Source: Pontibacter sp. HSC-14F20
GTDB taxonomy: Bacteria > Bacteroidota > Bacteroidia > Cytophagales > Hymenobacteraceae
NCBI RefSeq assembly: GCF_019599265.1
Contig: NZ_JAHZTC010000018.1
Span: 48,859 to 112,858, forward strand
Direction: 5' to 3'
DNA: 64,000 nt
The notes under the pieces are model-generated. The model ran no database searches, had not been told where the DNA came from, and saw only the letters and a program-made list of their open reading frames with translations. Position numbers and translations under genes: made by a program. Of this stretch, positions 44,601 through 51,940 are shown piece by piece (the first letter of the stretch is position 1; every line of letters begins with the position of its first letter).

Positions 44601-44798
44601 AGCCGAGGGAGGGGCTAGTGTAAAGCGCCCCTCGGGATCAGTGGCGGTGGCAGCGCTGGTACCCAGCAGGCGCACCGTGGCACCTGGGAGCGGGTGGTTG
44701 CCGGGAAAGGCGATGACGCGGCCTTGTAGCCGCTCCTGCCCCAGAGCAGGGAGCGTGCTGCACAACAGCAGGAAAGCGATGAGTAATTTTGGTTGCAT
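41607..44798 (-). CDS. SusC/RagA-family TonB-linked outer-membrane transporter
   Basis: The 1063-residue protein has a signal peptide, a carboxypeptidase-like domain (about 25-105; GATVRLLGTSAATATDPEGR), a plug (about 115-225; NIRGISTIYGNAEPLIILD) and a C-terminal 22-strand barrel. The TonB-box region STGYERLAPERVTGSF places it in a SusC branch with the STGY-ERATGSF type motif, often found near thioredoxin-like and peptidase genes rather than glycan enzymes, as I recall. It imports a ligand bound by SusD using TonB energy. The ligand is unknown. Confidence 0.93.
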   Translation of the reverse strand: MQPKLLIAFLLLCSTLPALGQERLQGRVIAFPGNHPLPGATVRLLGTSAATATDPEGRFTLAPPSAADTLEISFLGYITQQVPLKPPLGGEMTIALRENSQSLGEVLVSTGYERLAPERVTGSFTQVDWELLDRSVSPSILDRLKGVTSGLNIDERVRNNPKVNIRGISTIYGNAEPLIILDNFPYEGSLNAINPNDVESITVLKDAAAASIWGARAGNGVIVITTKKGRLQQPMRVNVNANVSVLSKPDFSQVPMMAPTDFIGVERFLFGRGYYNSQENSPARTLLSPAVELMILHRKGQLTDAQLEEALQGLAAHDVRDDFQRYLYDTGVNQQYALNLSGGGERMSYYLAGGYDAATGQLGDPNHRISLRADNSYTPIKRLTLHTGINLAQGTRRFGRPAFNDISLDQSKRLYPYARLADEQGNPVILPRDYRQDYAASAASNGLLNWEYVPLRDADGIDHTIEQQQAIVTAGVDVDLFKGLTFIGKYQYTHNQDLNTNLQTSEAYETRNLINRFTQVNPDGTLSFPVPRGSIIDTWHSQFRSHNGRGQLRYDLSAGQHELSAMAGAEGQAQRSTGQQFRAYGYDDRVGTSVPVDYMTQFPLSFNPATRGRIQNNTGFSERNQRFTSYYANATYTFDGRYVATASARKDASNLFGVNSNQRGVPLWSAGLAWNAHREEFFSLPWLEYLKARTSFGYNGNLDNNLTALATISSVSGNLNGSPYAVVRTYPNPDLRWEKAATWNMGLDFRLKNERLHGTLDYYVKKGTDLIGDALVDPTAGVISGRVRRNVASMKGSGVDLSLTGKLLDRGLNWSSTLLFNYNRSEVTRYESTTASGSTFINSGLSVTPVEGRPPHSIYSYAWQGLDPQTGDPQGLVEGELSKDYTAITRNTQLEELVFHGPALPPVFGSFLNTFRYKGVTLSGNISYRFGYYFRRPSIHYNNLFQGWVSHPDFARRWQQPGDEQHTSVPSMVYPGNVNRDTFYTNSAALVEKGDHIRLQDINLTVDVLQPSSSRRMVQHVQLYAVARDLGILWRANKHGLDPDHASYMTPPPTLSMGFRVGF

Positions 44799-44827
44799 AC
44801 AGGATTATTTTTTAGGTTCGGGAATAC

Positions 44828-46138
44828 TTATTGGATGATAAGCACCTGGAGCGGGCGCTTTTTCTTCTGCAGCTGGAGGCCATAAGTAGCCAATCGGGTG
44901 TTCAACCGGCTGATGTCCTGCAGGTCCCCTTCCGACAGCTGGAGATCAAGGGGGTAGGTGATACCTGTTTTGTCGAGCACCGGAAGGTCTGGGATATGCT
45001 TGTTGAGAAAAACCACCAGCCTGTTAATCGGCTCGTTGCGCATGTACTTGTCCGGATCGCTGACGTCGGTGAAGTTGTGGCCGGGCTCACCCCCCGCAGA
45101 CCGCGGCACTGCTGCTTGGCCCAACAGGGCCAGCTCCCAACAGTCGATGCGCTTTTTGCGGACGCTGGCCTGCAGGCCGAAGAGCCGCTCCATGTCCTGC
45201 TGCATAAAGGGGTAGAGCTTGTCGGAGAGGGCGGCGGGCAGCAGCATTTCGTAACAATAGTTTTTGTGCTGGCGCTCTTCCATCAGGTTGTGCACCTGGT
45301 GGGCGCGGGCCTTGTCGCTGGCCAGGAAAATCTGCTTCTCCGGGAAGTAGGAGGGCAGGCCGCAGGAAGCCCGGAGGAGTTGCGCCACAGAGGCGTTCAC
45401 GATCTGCAGGCGCAGGGTGGAGTCTGTCTTCACCTTGCCAGACCCGCCACCCAACCCCGGCACATAAGGGGTGAGGATAGAGCGGTAGCGGGGGAAAGGG
45501 GAGCCGCCGTTTCCCTCATGGAAGAGCGGTTTGCTGTAGTCATGATCCATGACGTCCTTCTTGTGGTCTTTGAAATTGCCTTCCTGCCCCCGCAGGAGGC
45601 GGCGCACCGTGGCGGGCGTCGCATCGTAAGGGCCAGTCTGGGCAAGCAGCCTGCCCTCCGGGCTGATCCACACGAGATGGGGCACGGTGTTGTATGGGAA
45701 GAGCTCCTCCAACTGTTGATTGTCCAGTACGATCGGCAGCTTCATGCGCCGCCCAATAGGGTTGTTGGCGAGAAAGGCCTCCACTTCTTCCCGTTTCTGG
45801 GAGGTGACGGTGATCACCTGTAGGCTATCGCCAAAGGTCTGTTTCAGAGCCTCCAGCTTCGGGAGCGCCAGCAGGCTGGAACCGCATGTGGTGGCCCAGA
45901 ACTGCAGCAGCACGACCCTGCCGCGGAAGTCGGAAAGGCTGGCCGTGCCGGATGGGTAGTGAAGCAGGGTGCTGAGGGTCACGTCGGGTACCTGCTCCCT
46001 TGTCTCCAGTTCGGCGGCAGCGTGCTCCTGTGCCTGTCCCCGAACGGTTTGGGAAAGCAGCAGCGCCATCAGAACGAAAGCCAGGCAACACGCATGATGG
46101 AGAGTTATTCTATTTAAAAACTGTTTTATTAACGACAT
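44828..46138 (-). CDS. Thioredoxin-like (TlpA-type) exported protein with single active-site Cys
   Basis: The 436-residue protein has a signal sequence, then a TlpA/AhpC-like thioredoxin fold (about 48-190; FRGRVVLLQFWATTCGSSLL, PHLVWISPEGRL). The active site is Cys85-Gly-Ser-Ser88, so the second Cys of CxxC is missing. The C-terminal half (190-436) has unknown function and cysteines at CGLPSYF, YCYEML and CWEL. It lies 29 nt upstream of susC in the same direction, so it heads or joins the susC-susD operon. MauD in methylamine clusters is a similar partner of MauE. Confidence 0.8.
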   Translation of the reverse strand: MSLIKQFLNRITLHHACCLAFVLMALLLSQTVRGQAQEHAAAELETREQVPDVTLSTLLHYPSGTASLSDFRGRVVLLQFWATTCGSSLLALPKLEALKQTFGDSLQVITVTSQKREEVEAFLANNPIGRRMKLPIVLDNQQLEELFPYNTVPHLVWISPEGRLLAQTGPYDATPATVRRLLRGQEGNFKDHKKDVMDHDYSKPLFHEGNGGSPFPRYRSILTPYVPGLGGGSGKVKTDSTLRLQIVNASVAQLLRASCGLPSYFPEKQIFLASDKARAHQVHNLMEERQHKNYCYEMLLPAALSDKLYPFMQQDMERLFGLQASVRKKRIDCWELALLGQAAVPRSAGGEPGHNFTDVSDPDKYMRNEPINRLVVFLNKHIPDLPVLDKTGITYPLDLQLSEGDLQDISRLNTRLATYGLQLQKKKRPLQVLIIQ

Positions 46139-46630
46139 GTATTAGTGTTTAAAGGTTTAATTGATGTGTAAGGCCACAGGTGGCCACTGGGCTTTTCTCC
46201 GCCTAGCGGCCTGAGAGAAGGTAGCTTACAGGGAGCAGGAAGAGGAGAGGCGGGGGCGACCGGCGTGAGCGAGGAACGGAGAGTTTCGCTCACGGGCGAC
46301 TGCGGTTACTCACCTTAAAACTATTCTATAACCTATGGAGCAGCCGCCCCCTGCACAGCCAGATAGTGCCGGACGCCCCCGGCCTCCCTTAGTGTAGCAT
46401 TGGATCGCGGCAGCAGCGGCAGGGTAAGCCCTTCTCTGAAGCGCTGACTGAGTTAATAGACTTTTCAGAATGGTGTGACTGCGGGCTGCCAGCAACTAAT
46501 CGGGAGGTAGCACACAGGAAAAGTATAGGCATAAGAAGCCCGGGAAGCCAGTTTCTTGGTTTCATTTAAGTATAAATCAAGATGTGATAAATAGTTAGCC
46601 GCTAGTGTGGGTGGATCTGTAGGAAACTTT
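46139..46630. other. Intergenic region upstream of the thioredoxin-like gene
   Basis: The 492 bp contain no supported gene. The first 100 bp upstream of the ATG are AT-rich and likely hold the promoter of the TlpA-SusC-SusD operon, but no exact TAnnTTTG is visible. Confidence 0.4.
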
Positions 46631-46999
46631 CTAATCAGGCGGGCAGACGAGCAGCATCCAGTTGGCCGACACGCTGGTATGCAGGGATTCCAGGGCCTCG
46701 GCCAGCGAGACCTTTTCGGGACAGATTGGTGTGGTGCTTAGTTGTGGCGGGGAGCCGGTTTTATCGGGCAGGTCATGCAGTTGATATAGAGCCGAAACAA
46801 GCGTATTAATATCTTCATAAAAGGAAATTAATTCAGTATTGAGAACACAGGAGGACTTGCTATTCTTCAGAGCCAGGATAAACCATTTCCAGAGGCGCTG
46901 CTGCGCTTCATGCTTTGGGTGGCGGGCACAGAAGTCCAGCAGGGCCTGGTCGGGTTCGGAGAGTTTGAATTCAGGTAAGGTATAGGGCATGGTTTCCAT
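46631..46999 (-). CDS. Hypothetical protein ending NWMLLVCPPD
   Basis: The 122-residue soluble protein is unknown to me. It begins METMPYTLPEFKLSEPDQAL, has an aromatic helix (QRLWKWFILALK) and four cysteines, and ends NWMLLVCPPD. The final ten residues recur, with two changes, at the end of the small gene at 47143. It lies upstream of the thioredoxin-like gene on the same strand across a 492-bp gap. No signal peptide is visible. Confidence 0.6.
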   Translation of the reverse strand: METMPYTLPEFKLSEPDQALLDFCARHPKHEAQQRLWKWFILALKNSKSSCVLNTELISFYEDINTLVSALYQLHDLPDKTGSPPQLSTTPICPEKVSLAEALESLHTSVSANWMLLVCPPD

Positions 47000-47142
47000 A
47001 GGTGTAATCGGTTAAAGTTTGGAAATGAAGGTTCCTGCCAGCTGCTAAGCAGTGCTGGTCATGCCGGGGAGGGGAAAGAAGACAGCTGCACGACAACACG
47101 GGCTAGCTGGTGTTAGCGGGGCAGCGACGAGGAATAATCAGT

Positions 47143-47274
47143 TCACTCCGGGGGGCACACGAGCAGTACCCAGTTCTGGAGAAGCTGCAGGGGGATAAGC
47201 GGCGCAAGGGTGCTGAAAGCCGCCAGTGGAGAAGCAAAAGAGCGGGAATTCAGACTGAATGATGTATGCTGCAT
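47143..47274 (-). CDS. Small protein (43 residues) ending NWVLLVCPPE
   Basis: The ATG at 47274 has AGGA 4 nt upstream and encodes MQHTSFSLNS to NWVLLVCPPE. The frame is open to 47334. The last ten residues match the end of the 122-residue neighbour, and DNA identity covers the same last 30 nt with about 7 changes. It may be a short peptide gene or a truncated paralogue. One cysteine is present, in the shared motif. Confidence 0.45.
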   Translation of the reverse strand: MQHTSFSLNSRSFASPLAAFSTLAPLIPLQLLQNWVLLVCPPE

Positions 47275-47393
47275 AAATCCTAAGCTTTGAATACCAGTGT
47301 TGGCGTACGTCCTCTTGCCTTTCTGCTCAAACAACCAGTGTTGCGGCAGCTCAGCCGTATCCCTGTCCGGGAAAACCGAAACCGAGCGCTTTC

Positions 47394-47407
47394 AGCAAAC
47401 GTTTGCT
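47394..47407. promoter_or_regulatory. 14-bp perfect palindrome
   Basis: AGCAAACGTTTGCT is fully symmetric with a central CG, the form of LacI-family operators. It lies 120 bp upstream of the 43-residue gene and 224 bp upstream of the broken XRE gene. Confidence 0.4.
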
Positions 47408-47630
47408 TTTACGCTGTTAGCATTGAGCTGGAAAGCATGGTCTTTTGCGAATATGGAGAATACCTAATATCTTTAAGGTATGGAATACGCCTTCCAAGCT
47501 GAGCCTTTCGGTAAGACGAAATTGAGGGAAAAGGCACTTGTATCAAATGTGGTATACTTGTATTTAACAAGGGCTGCACTTGTAAAAAACAATGAATTTA
47601 AATGGATAAAAAAGATATTTTTTGTAAATT

Positions 47631-48047
47631 ATGCCTATGGAAACAGCAGCCAGAAGAAGACCACTTCACTTGGGCGACCATGTGAGAAGAATGCGCACCG
47701 CTTTGGGAGTGAAGTAATCTGCCTTAGCCACGGAGCTGGGCATGACCCAGCAGAACATCTCCCGCATTGAGCAGGAAGAGGAGGTGGATGATGTGACATT
47801 GGATAGGATTGCGAAGGTGCTGGGGGTGTCAGCTGAAGCGATTAAGAACTTTGATGAGGAGGCTACAGTAAATATTGTTTCTAACTTTACTAGTCAAGAT
47901 AGCTCTACAATTAACGCTATCAATATTCAGCCAACATTCAATCCGGTTGATAAAATAGTTGAGCTTTATGAGCGTCTTTTGCAGGTTGAGCGTGAGAAAG
48001 TGGAGTTGTTGGAGCGGATGCTTAAAAGCCAAAGTTCCGATGAGTAA
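47631..48047 (+). pseudogene. XRE-family transcriptional regulator with in-frame stop
   Basis: From the ATG at 47631 the sequence reads MPMETAARRRPLHLGDHVRR MRTALGVK, then TAA (47715-47717), then SALATELGMTQQNISRIEQE and a helical C-terminus. A CAA or CAG codon (Gln) is expected at the stop, within helix 2 of the HTH. A restart at 47742 would lack half of the DNA-binding domain. The C-terminal part (IVELYERLLQVEREKVELLE) is a coiled coil. A real nonsense mutation is likely. Confidence 0.75.
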
Positions 48048-48062
48048 TAAGATTTATAATAT

Positions 48063-48480
48063 TGTCTCGTACTGAAATAAGTTGACGGTTTAGAGACGAA
48101 ATTACTTTTTAAATTGAGACCTCCAATGCGTTTGTGTTGGAGTTTTCTTTTTCCACTGTTTTACCTCTAGTTTCTGCTGGGCGTGCATCTGCTCAGGTGT
48201 CAGGAAATGACACGGGAGGTGGGAAATGGCACGAGAGGTGGGGCCTGCGGGTGTTGTAGATGCTCACTGCCTGAGCTATCACCTGCACTGCCTCCAGGTG
48301 GTGGGCAAAGCCCCGCTCGAGGGCGAACTCATCCTTCAGAATACCGTTCACCCGCTCGGCCACCGCGTTCTGGTAGGGGACGTACTTTTGAGTCATGCTC
48401 GGCTTTATCCGGGCCTTTTTTCTCTGCTGCTTTTTCCATATAAGGTTGATTTTAGTGTCAACCTATTTCAGGACGGGGCA
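48063..48480 (-). mobile_element. Internally deleted IS3-family element, copy 2 (418 bp)
   Basis: The same length and same ends as the copy at 27503 (TGTCTCGTACTGAAATAAGT at the left, GGACGGGGCA at the right). The flanking triplets differ (TAT and AGT), so no target duplication is visible. The transposase tail reads VAERVNGILKDEF and YNTRRPH. The two copies are nearly identical at both ends but differ at many sites over about 70 bp in the middle (48240-48310). The same 19-bp tandem duplication is present. Confidence 0.8.
48193..48396 (-). pseudogene. IS3-family OrfB C-terminal fragment, copy 2
   Basis: The 67-codon remnant has the same blocks as copy 1 (AVAERVNGILKDEF, YNTRRPHLSC). Differences cluster in HHLEAVQVIAQAVSIYN. 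Confidence 0.75.
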
Positions 48481-48614
48481 AGTAGATAAAAAAGTCCGCT
48501 CTGCATGCAGAGGGCACTGAAAAAGTCTCCGTGAAAACTGGAGAATTAAAGGAGCAGGAATTAAGTTTTCTGCTCCTTTTTTCGTATCTCCTGGTGGAAT
48601 CAGAGAGCATTCAG

Positions 48615-50090
48615 ATGGTAGCGCAACAGCAACAAATTCAACCAAGCCCCTATTCAGGGCTCTATGATCTGATTGTCCCCCAGGACAATCTGCTTCGTAA
48701 AATCAACGAGCTGATCGACTTCACTTTCATCTACGAGGAGCTGGCCAGTAAATACTGCACCACCAATGGCCGCAGGGCCGAAAGCCCGGTGCGCATGTTC
48801 AAGTACTTGCTGCTGAAGACCATCTACACCCTCTCCGATGTGGACGTGGTGGAGCGCTCGCGCTACGATATGTCCTTCAAATACTTTCTCGACCTCTCAC
48901 CCGAGGAGGCTCTGATCAACCCCAGCTCCCTGACCAAGTTCCGTAAGCTCCGCTTAAAGGACACCGACCTGCTGAACCTTCTGATCAGCAAGACGGTCGC
49001 CATTGCCCTTGAAAAGGGCATCATCAAGTCCCACTCCCTTATCGTGGATGCCACCCACTCGCTCTCCAGGTCAAATCCACAATCCGCCCTGGAGGTGCTC
49101 AGGGAACGCTCAAGGCTGCTGCGCAAAGCCCTTTGCAGCATCGATGAAGACATCAAGGGCCGCATGCCCGAACAGCATGACTCGGGCGGGTTGGAAGAGC
49201 AGCTGGCTTACTGCCGCAGGCTTGAAAAGCTCGTTGAGTCGGACCAGGCGCTGTGCGTGATTCCCGCCGTTAGAGAGAAGCTCAACCTGCTCAGGGAAAC
49301 GGTGGAGGATACCCACGAAAGCCATACGCTCTCCAAAGACACGGATGCCAGAATGGGCCATAAATCGGCTGACAGCAGCTTCTTTGGCTACAAGACGCAC
49401 CTGGCCATGACAGCGCATCTGGCCATGACAGAGGAGCGCATCATTGCCGCCGCCCTTGTCACCTCAGGCGAAAAAGGCGATGGCCCGCAACTGCCAGAGC
49501 TTCTGCAAATAAGCCGCGCCAATGGCATTGAGGTGGACACCATCATCGGCGATGCGGCCTATTCAGGCAAGGAAAACCTCAAGCTCCAGGACAAGGAGGG
49601 CCGCAGTCTAAAGCTGGTGGCCAAACTCAACCCTGTCATCAGCCAGGGCACCCGAAAGGAGGAAGCCAGGTTTGAGTATAACAAAGACGCAGCTATGTTT
49701 GTGTGTCCTGCCGGGCATATGGCCATGCGAAAGGCACGTCAGGGGAAAAAGAACCGTGGCAAGAACCAGGCAACCGTCTACTACTTTGACGTTCAAAAAT
49801 GCAGGAGCTGCCCCTTAAAAGAGGGTTGCTACAAACCAGGAGCCAAGTCAAAAACCTACGGAGTGACGATCAAGTCGCCTATCCATGTGGAGCAGCAGGC
49901 CTTTCAACAGACAGCCTACTTTAAGGAGAAGACCAGGGAGCGCTATAAAATAGAAGCCAAGAACAGCGAGCTCAAAAACGTCCATGGCTATGGCAGGGCC
50001 ATCTCCTATGGCATCACCAGCATGCAGCTGCAGGGAGCGCTGGCCATCTTCACAGTAAACCTGAAGCGAATCCTCAAGCTAAGCGCTTAA
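48615..50090 (+). CDS. IS1182-family transposase
   Basis: The frame is open from 48531, but the ATG at 48615 (MVAQQQQIQP) is chosen since the upstream part is the read-in hairpin. The 491-residue protein has the N-terminal DUF772 region (RRAESPVRMFKYLLLKTIY, MSFKYFLDLSPEEALINPSS), an acidic VDATHSLSR, a SGEKGDGPQLPEL block, IIGDAAYSGKENL and the C-terminal zinc-like CRSCPLKEGCY, then the IEAKNSELKNVHGYGRA region with the catalytic Glu. A short internal repeat, HLAMTA-HLAMTE (about codons 257-268), looks like a small tandem duplication. Full length suggests an active element. Confidence 0.9.
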   Translation: MVAQQQQIQPSPYSGLYDLIVPQDNLLRKINELIDFTFIYEELASKYCTTNGRRAESPVRMFKYLLLKTIYTLSDVDVVERSRYDMSFKYFLDLSPEEALINPSSLTKFRKLRLKDTDLLNLLISKTVAIALEKGIIKSHSLIVDATHSLSRSNPQSALEVLRERSRLLRKALCSIDEDIKGRMPEQHDSGGLEEQLAYCRRLEKLVESDQALCVIPAVREKLNLLRETVEDTHESHTLSKDTDARMGHKSADSSFFGYKTHLAMTAHLAMTEERIIAAALVTSGEKGDGPQLPELLQISRANGIEVDTIIGDAAYSGKENLKLQDKEGRSLKLVAKLNPVISQGTRKEEARFEYNKDAAMFVCPAGHMAMRKARQGKKNRGKNQATVYYFDVQKCRSCPLKEGCYKPGAKSKTYGVTIKSPIHVEQQAFQQTAYFKEKTRERYKIEAKNSELKNVHGYGRAISYGITSMQLQGALAIFTVNLKRILKLSA

Positions 50091-50214
50091 GCCTCGGGAA
50101 TTCCCCACAAAAGCGCCCAGGCGCCCTTCCTTTCCGACCCTACACACAATTGAAAGTCCGATTGGCTATACAAGTGATCGTTCGGTTGGCCAGCACGACT
50201 TCTTGTAATAAAAA

Positions 50215-50252
50215 AAGCGATCAGGTAAAAACATTTTTTTACCTGATCGCTT
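50215..50252 (+). terminator. Terminator inside the IS1182 element
   Basis: AAGCGATCAGGTAAAAA (50215-50231) pairs exactly with 50236-50252 around CATT. It lies 125 bp after the transposase stop. Confidence 0.75.
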
Positions 50253-50316
50253 CTAAGGGTTGCTCCTAAATGAGGGACTTTTTCAGTGCCCTCGATTGCT
50301 CTAGAGGCCTTTTCAG

Positions 50317-50359
50317 TGGTCGCGAAGGGAGTCGAACCCCTAACCTTCTGATTCGTAGT
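50317..50359 (-). other. 3' fragment of a tRNA-Arg(ACG) gene, probable attachment site
   Basis: On the minus strand the sequence has a 7-nt anticodon loop CTACGAA (anticodon ACG), the 3' anticodon stem, a variable loop, an AGGGG-TTCGACT-CCCTT T-arm and CGCGACC plus the discriminator A. No D-arm or 5' acceptor strand follows upstream. A partial tRNA end beside a tyrosine integrase (50522) is the usual signature of an integration site (attL or attR). CCA is not encoded. Confidence 0.7.
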
Positions 50360-50521
50360 TTTATCTAAGCACTATATAGTCGATTCCAGATGTTTCGAAA
50401 TATTCGATTCTAGGCTGTAGAGGCGGTTTTTGACTCTTGTTAGTAATGGTCGTTTCTTGACATTCTAGCGAAATGTATGCAAATTGTATGTACATCGTAT
50501 GTACAACAACTGTTGAAAAGT

Positions 50522-51796
50522 ATGAAGCAAAAAGTCTCTACTGCCATCATTCTTGACACACGCAGATCGCATAGTGATGGCCACTATCCCGTAAAGCTAA
50601 GGATCACCTACCAGCGTAAACAAAAGTACTACCCGGTTATAAACGAGAGGGGGGAGCCCTATCGATACACCTTAGCTGAGTTCGAAAAAATACGCAACCC
50701 CAAGGCTCGCGGCGGCTACAAAGAAGTTAGCCTCAGCCTGGACAAAGCAGAACACGCAGCACTAGAGGTAGTCGAGAAGCTGCCGGTCTTTAGCTTTGAG
50801 GCTTTCGAGAGTAGATACGTAACAGATTATAAGAAGGGAGATGTATTTGCCGCATACCGATACAAGATTGCGGAAATCAAAAAAGAGGGGCGGGCTGGAA
50901 CAGCAAGCAATTACGAATGCTCCTACAAATCTCTGCTTGAATTTTGTAAAAATAAACCCCTGCCGTTCACTTCAGTTACAAAAACCTTCCTGCAGGCATA
51001 CGAGAAATGGATGGTGGGATCTGGTAAATCTTTGACTACCGTCGGCATATATCTACGCCCCTTGCGTGCTGTTTTCAATGACGCCATAGCATCTGGAGAG
51101 GTTAATCCTGAAATGTATCCTTTTGGCAAAAGGAAGTATACTATCCCGGCTAGCCGCAATGTTAAAAAGGCGCTTACCCTAAGTGACATTGAGAAGATCG
51201 TAACCTATGAGCCCAAGCATGACGGAGAGGCCAAAGCAAGGGACTTGTGGTTTTTCTCCTACCTGTGCAACGGGATCAATGTAAAAGACATGGCTCGCTT
51301 AAAGTATGAGAATATCACAGGCGACGAAATTACCTTCGTTAGGGCAAAGACGGAACGAACGAACAGGCAGAATATAAAACCTATCGTTGCTGTCCTGACC
51401 CCTGAGATGAAGCAAATCATTAAACGTTGGGGCAATAAACCTGCTAAGAGCGATAGTTACATTTTCCCGATCCTAAAGAAAGGGCTTTCCCCGGAGGAAG
51501 AGCTGGCTCAGGTGCGATACGCAACGAAGGCCATAAACAAGTACATTAAGAGGATTGCTGCAGAAGTAGGCATAGAAAAGAACGTGTCTACCTATACTGC
51601 ACGCCATTCCTTCTCAACTGTACTTAAACGCTCAGGCGCTTCAATGGAGCTTATATCAGAGTCTCTCGGGCACAGCGATATGAAAACAACCGAGAACTAT
51701 CTGGACAGCTTCGAGAGCGATCTTAAGAAGCATTTTGCCGCCCAGCTAACAGCTTTTAGAAAGGATAAAGAAAAGGCTGAGGTAGGGAAGGTGTAG
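50522..51796 (+). CDS. Tyrosine-family site-specific integrase
   Basis: The ATG at 50522 gives 424 residues (MKQKVSTAIILDTRRSHSDG). An Arm-binding region, a SAM-like core-binding domain (about 95-200) and the catalytic domain follow. The box II motif is YTARHSFSTVLKRSG and the nucleophile Tyr is in LGHSDMKTTENYL. The first catalytic Arg position is occupied by the CNGINVKDMARL block, which lacks it, as is known for some Bacteroidota integrases such as IntDOT. The gene points away from the tRNA-Arg fragment 163 bp upstream. No other conjugation or phage genes are recognised in the window. Confidence 0.88.
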   Translation: MKQKVSTAIILDTRRSHSDGHYPVKLRITYQRKQKYYPVINERGEPYRYTLAEFEKIRNPKARGGYKEVSLSLDKAEHAALEVVEKLPVFSFEAFESRYVTDYKKGDVFAAYRYKIAEIKKEGRAGTASNYECSYKSLLEFCKNKPLPFTSVTKTFLQAYEKWMVGSGKSLTTVGIYLRPLRAVFNDAIASGEVNPEMYPFGKRKYTIPASRNVKKALTLSDIEKIVTYEPKHDGEAKARDLWFFSYLCNGINVKDMARLKYENITGDEITFVRAKTERTNRQNIKPIVAVLTPEMKQIIKRWGNKPAKSDSYIFPILKKGLSPEEELAQVRYATKAINKYIKRIAAEVGIEKNVSTYTARHSFSTVLKRSGASMELISESLGHSDMKTTENYLDSFESDLKKHFAAQLTAFRKDKEKAEVGKV

Positions 51797-51940
51797 GGGG
51801 CATATATTAAGTGGGGCAGCATAAGAAGTATAGTAGCTGAGCTGCTACAGTTGAAGCTGCAGAACAAACTGTGCCAAAGGATTATTTAAGAATATCTTAA
51901 TACAGTTAACATGGTAGGCAGAAACGGGCTGTGTATAGGC

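Larger units (their letters stand above)
48510..50293 (+). mobile_element. IS1182-family insertion sequence
   Basis: Inverted repeats of 18 bp, GAGGGCACTGAAAAAGTC at 48510-48527 and its complement at 50276-50293, enclose a single transposase. A promoter-proximal hairpin (48548-48579, AAAGGAGCAG/CTGCTCCTTT plus T run) blocks read-in from outside and a second terminator closes the 3' end. The left flank carries the palindrome CTCTGCATGCAGAG overlapping the IR, in line with IS1182 preference for palindromic sites. It sits 29 bp from the IS3-derived copy 2. Confidence 0.85.

Noticed and set aside
40233..44798. Polysaccharide utilisation locus
   Set aside because: SusC and SusD are present but there are no glycoside hydrolases, lyases, or SusE/F-like proteins, and the partners are redox-type proteins.
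44831..45823. 330-codon open frame antisense to the thioredoxin-like gene
   Set aside because: Mirror of the real gene in a GC-rich region; His/Gln/Glu-rich and without any motif.
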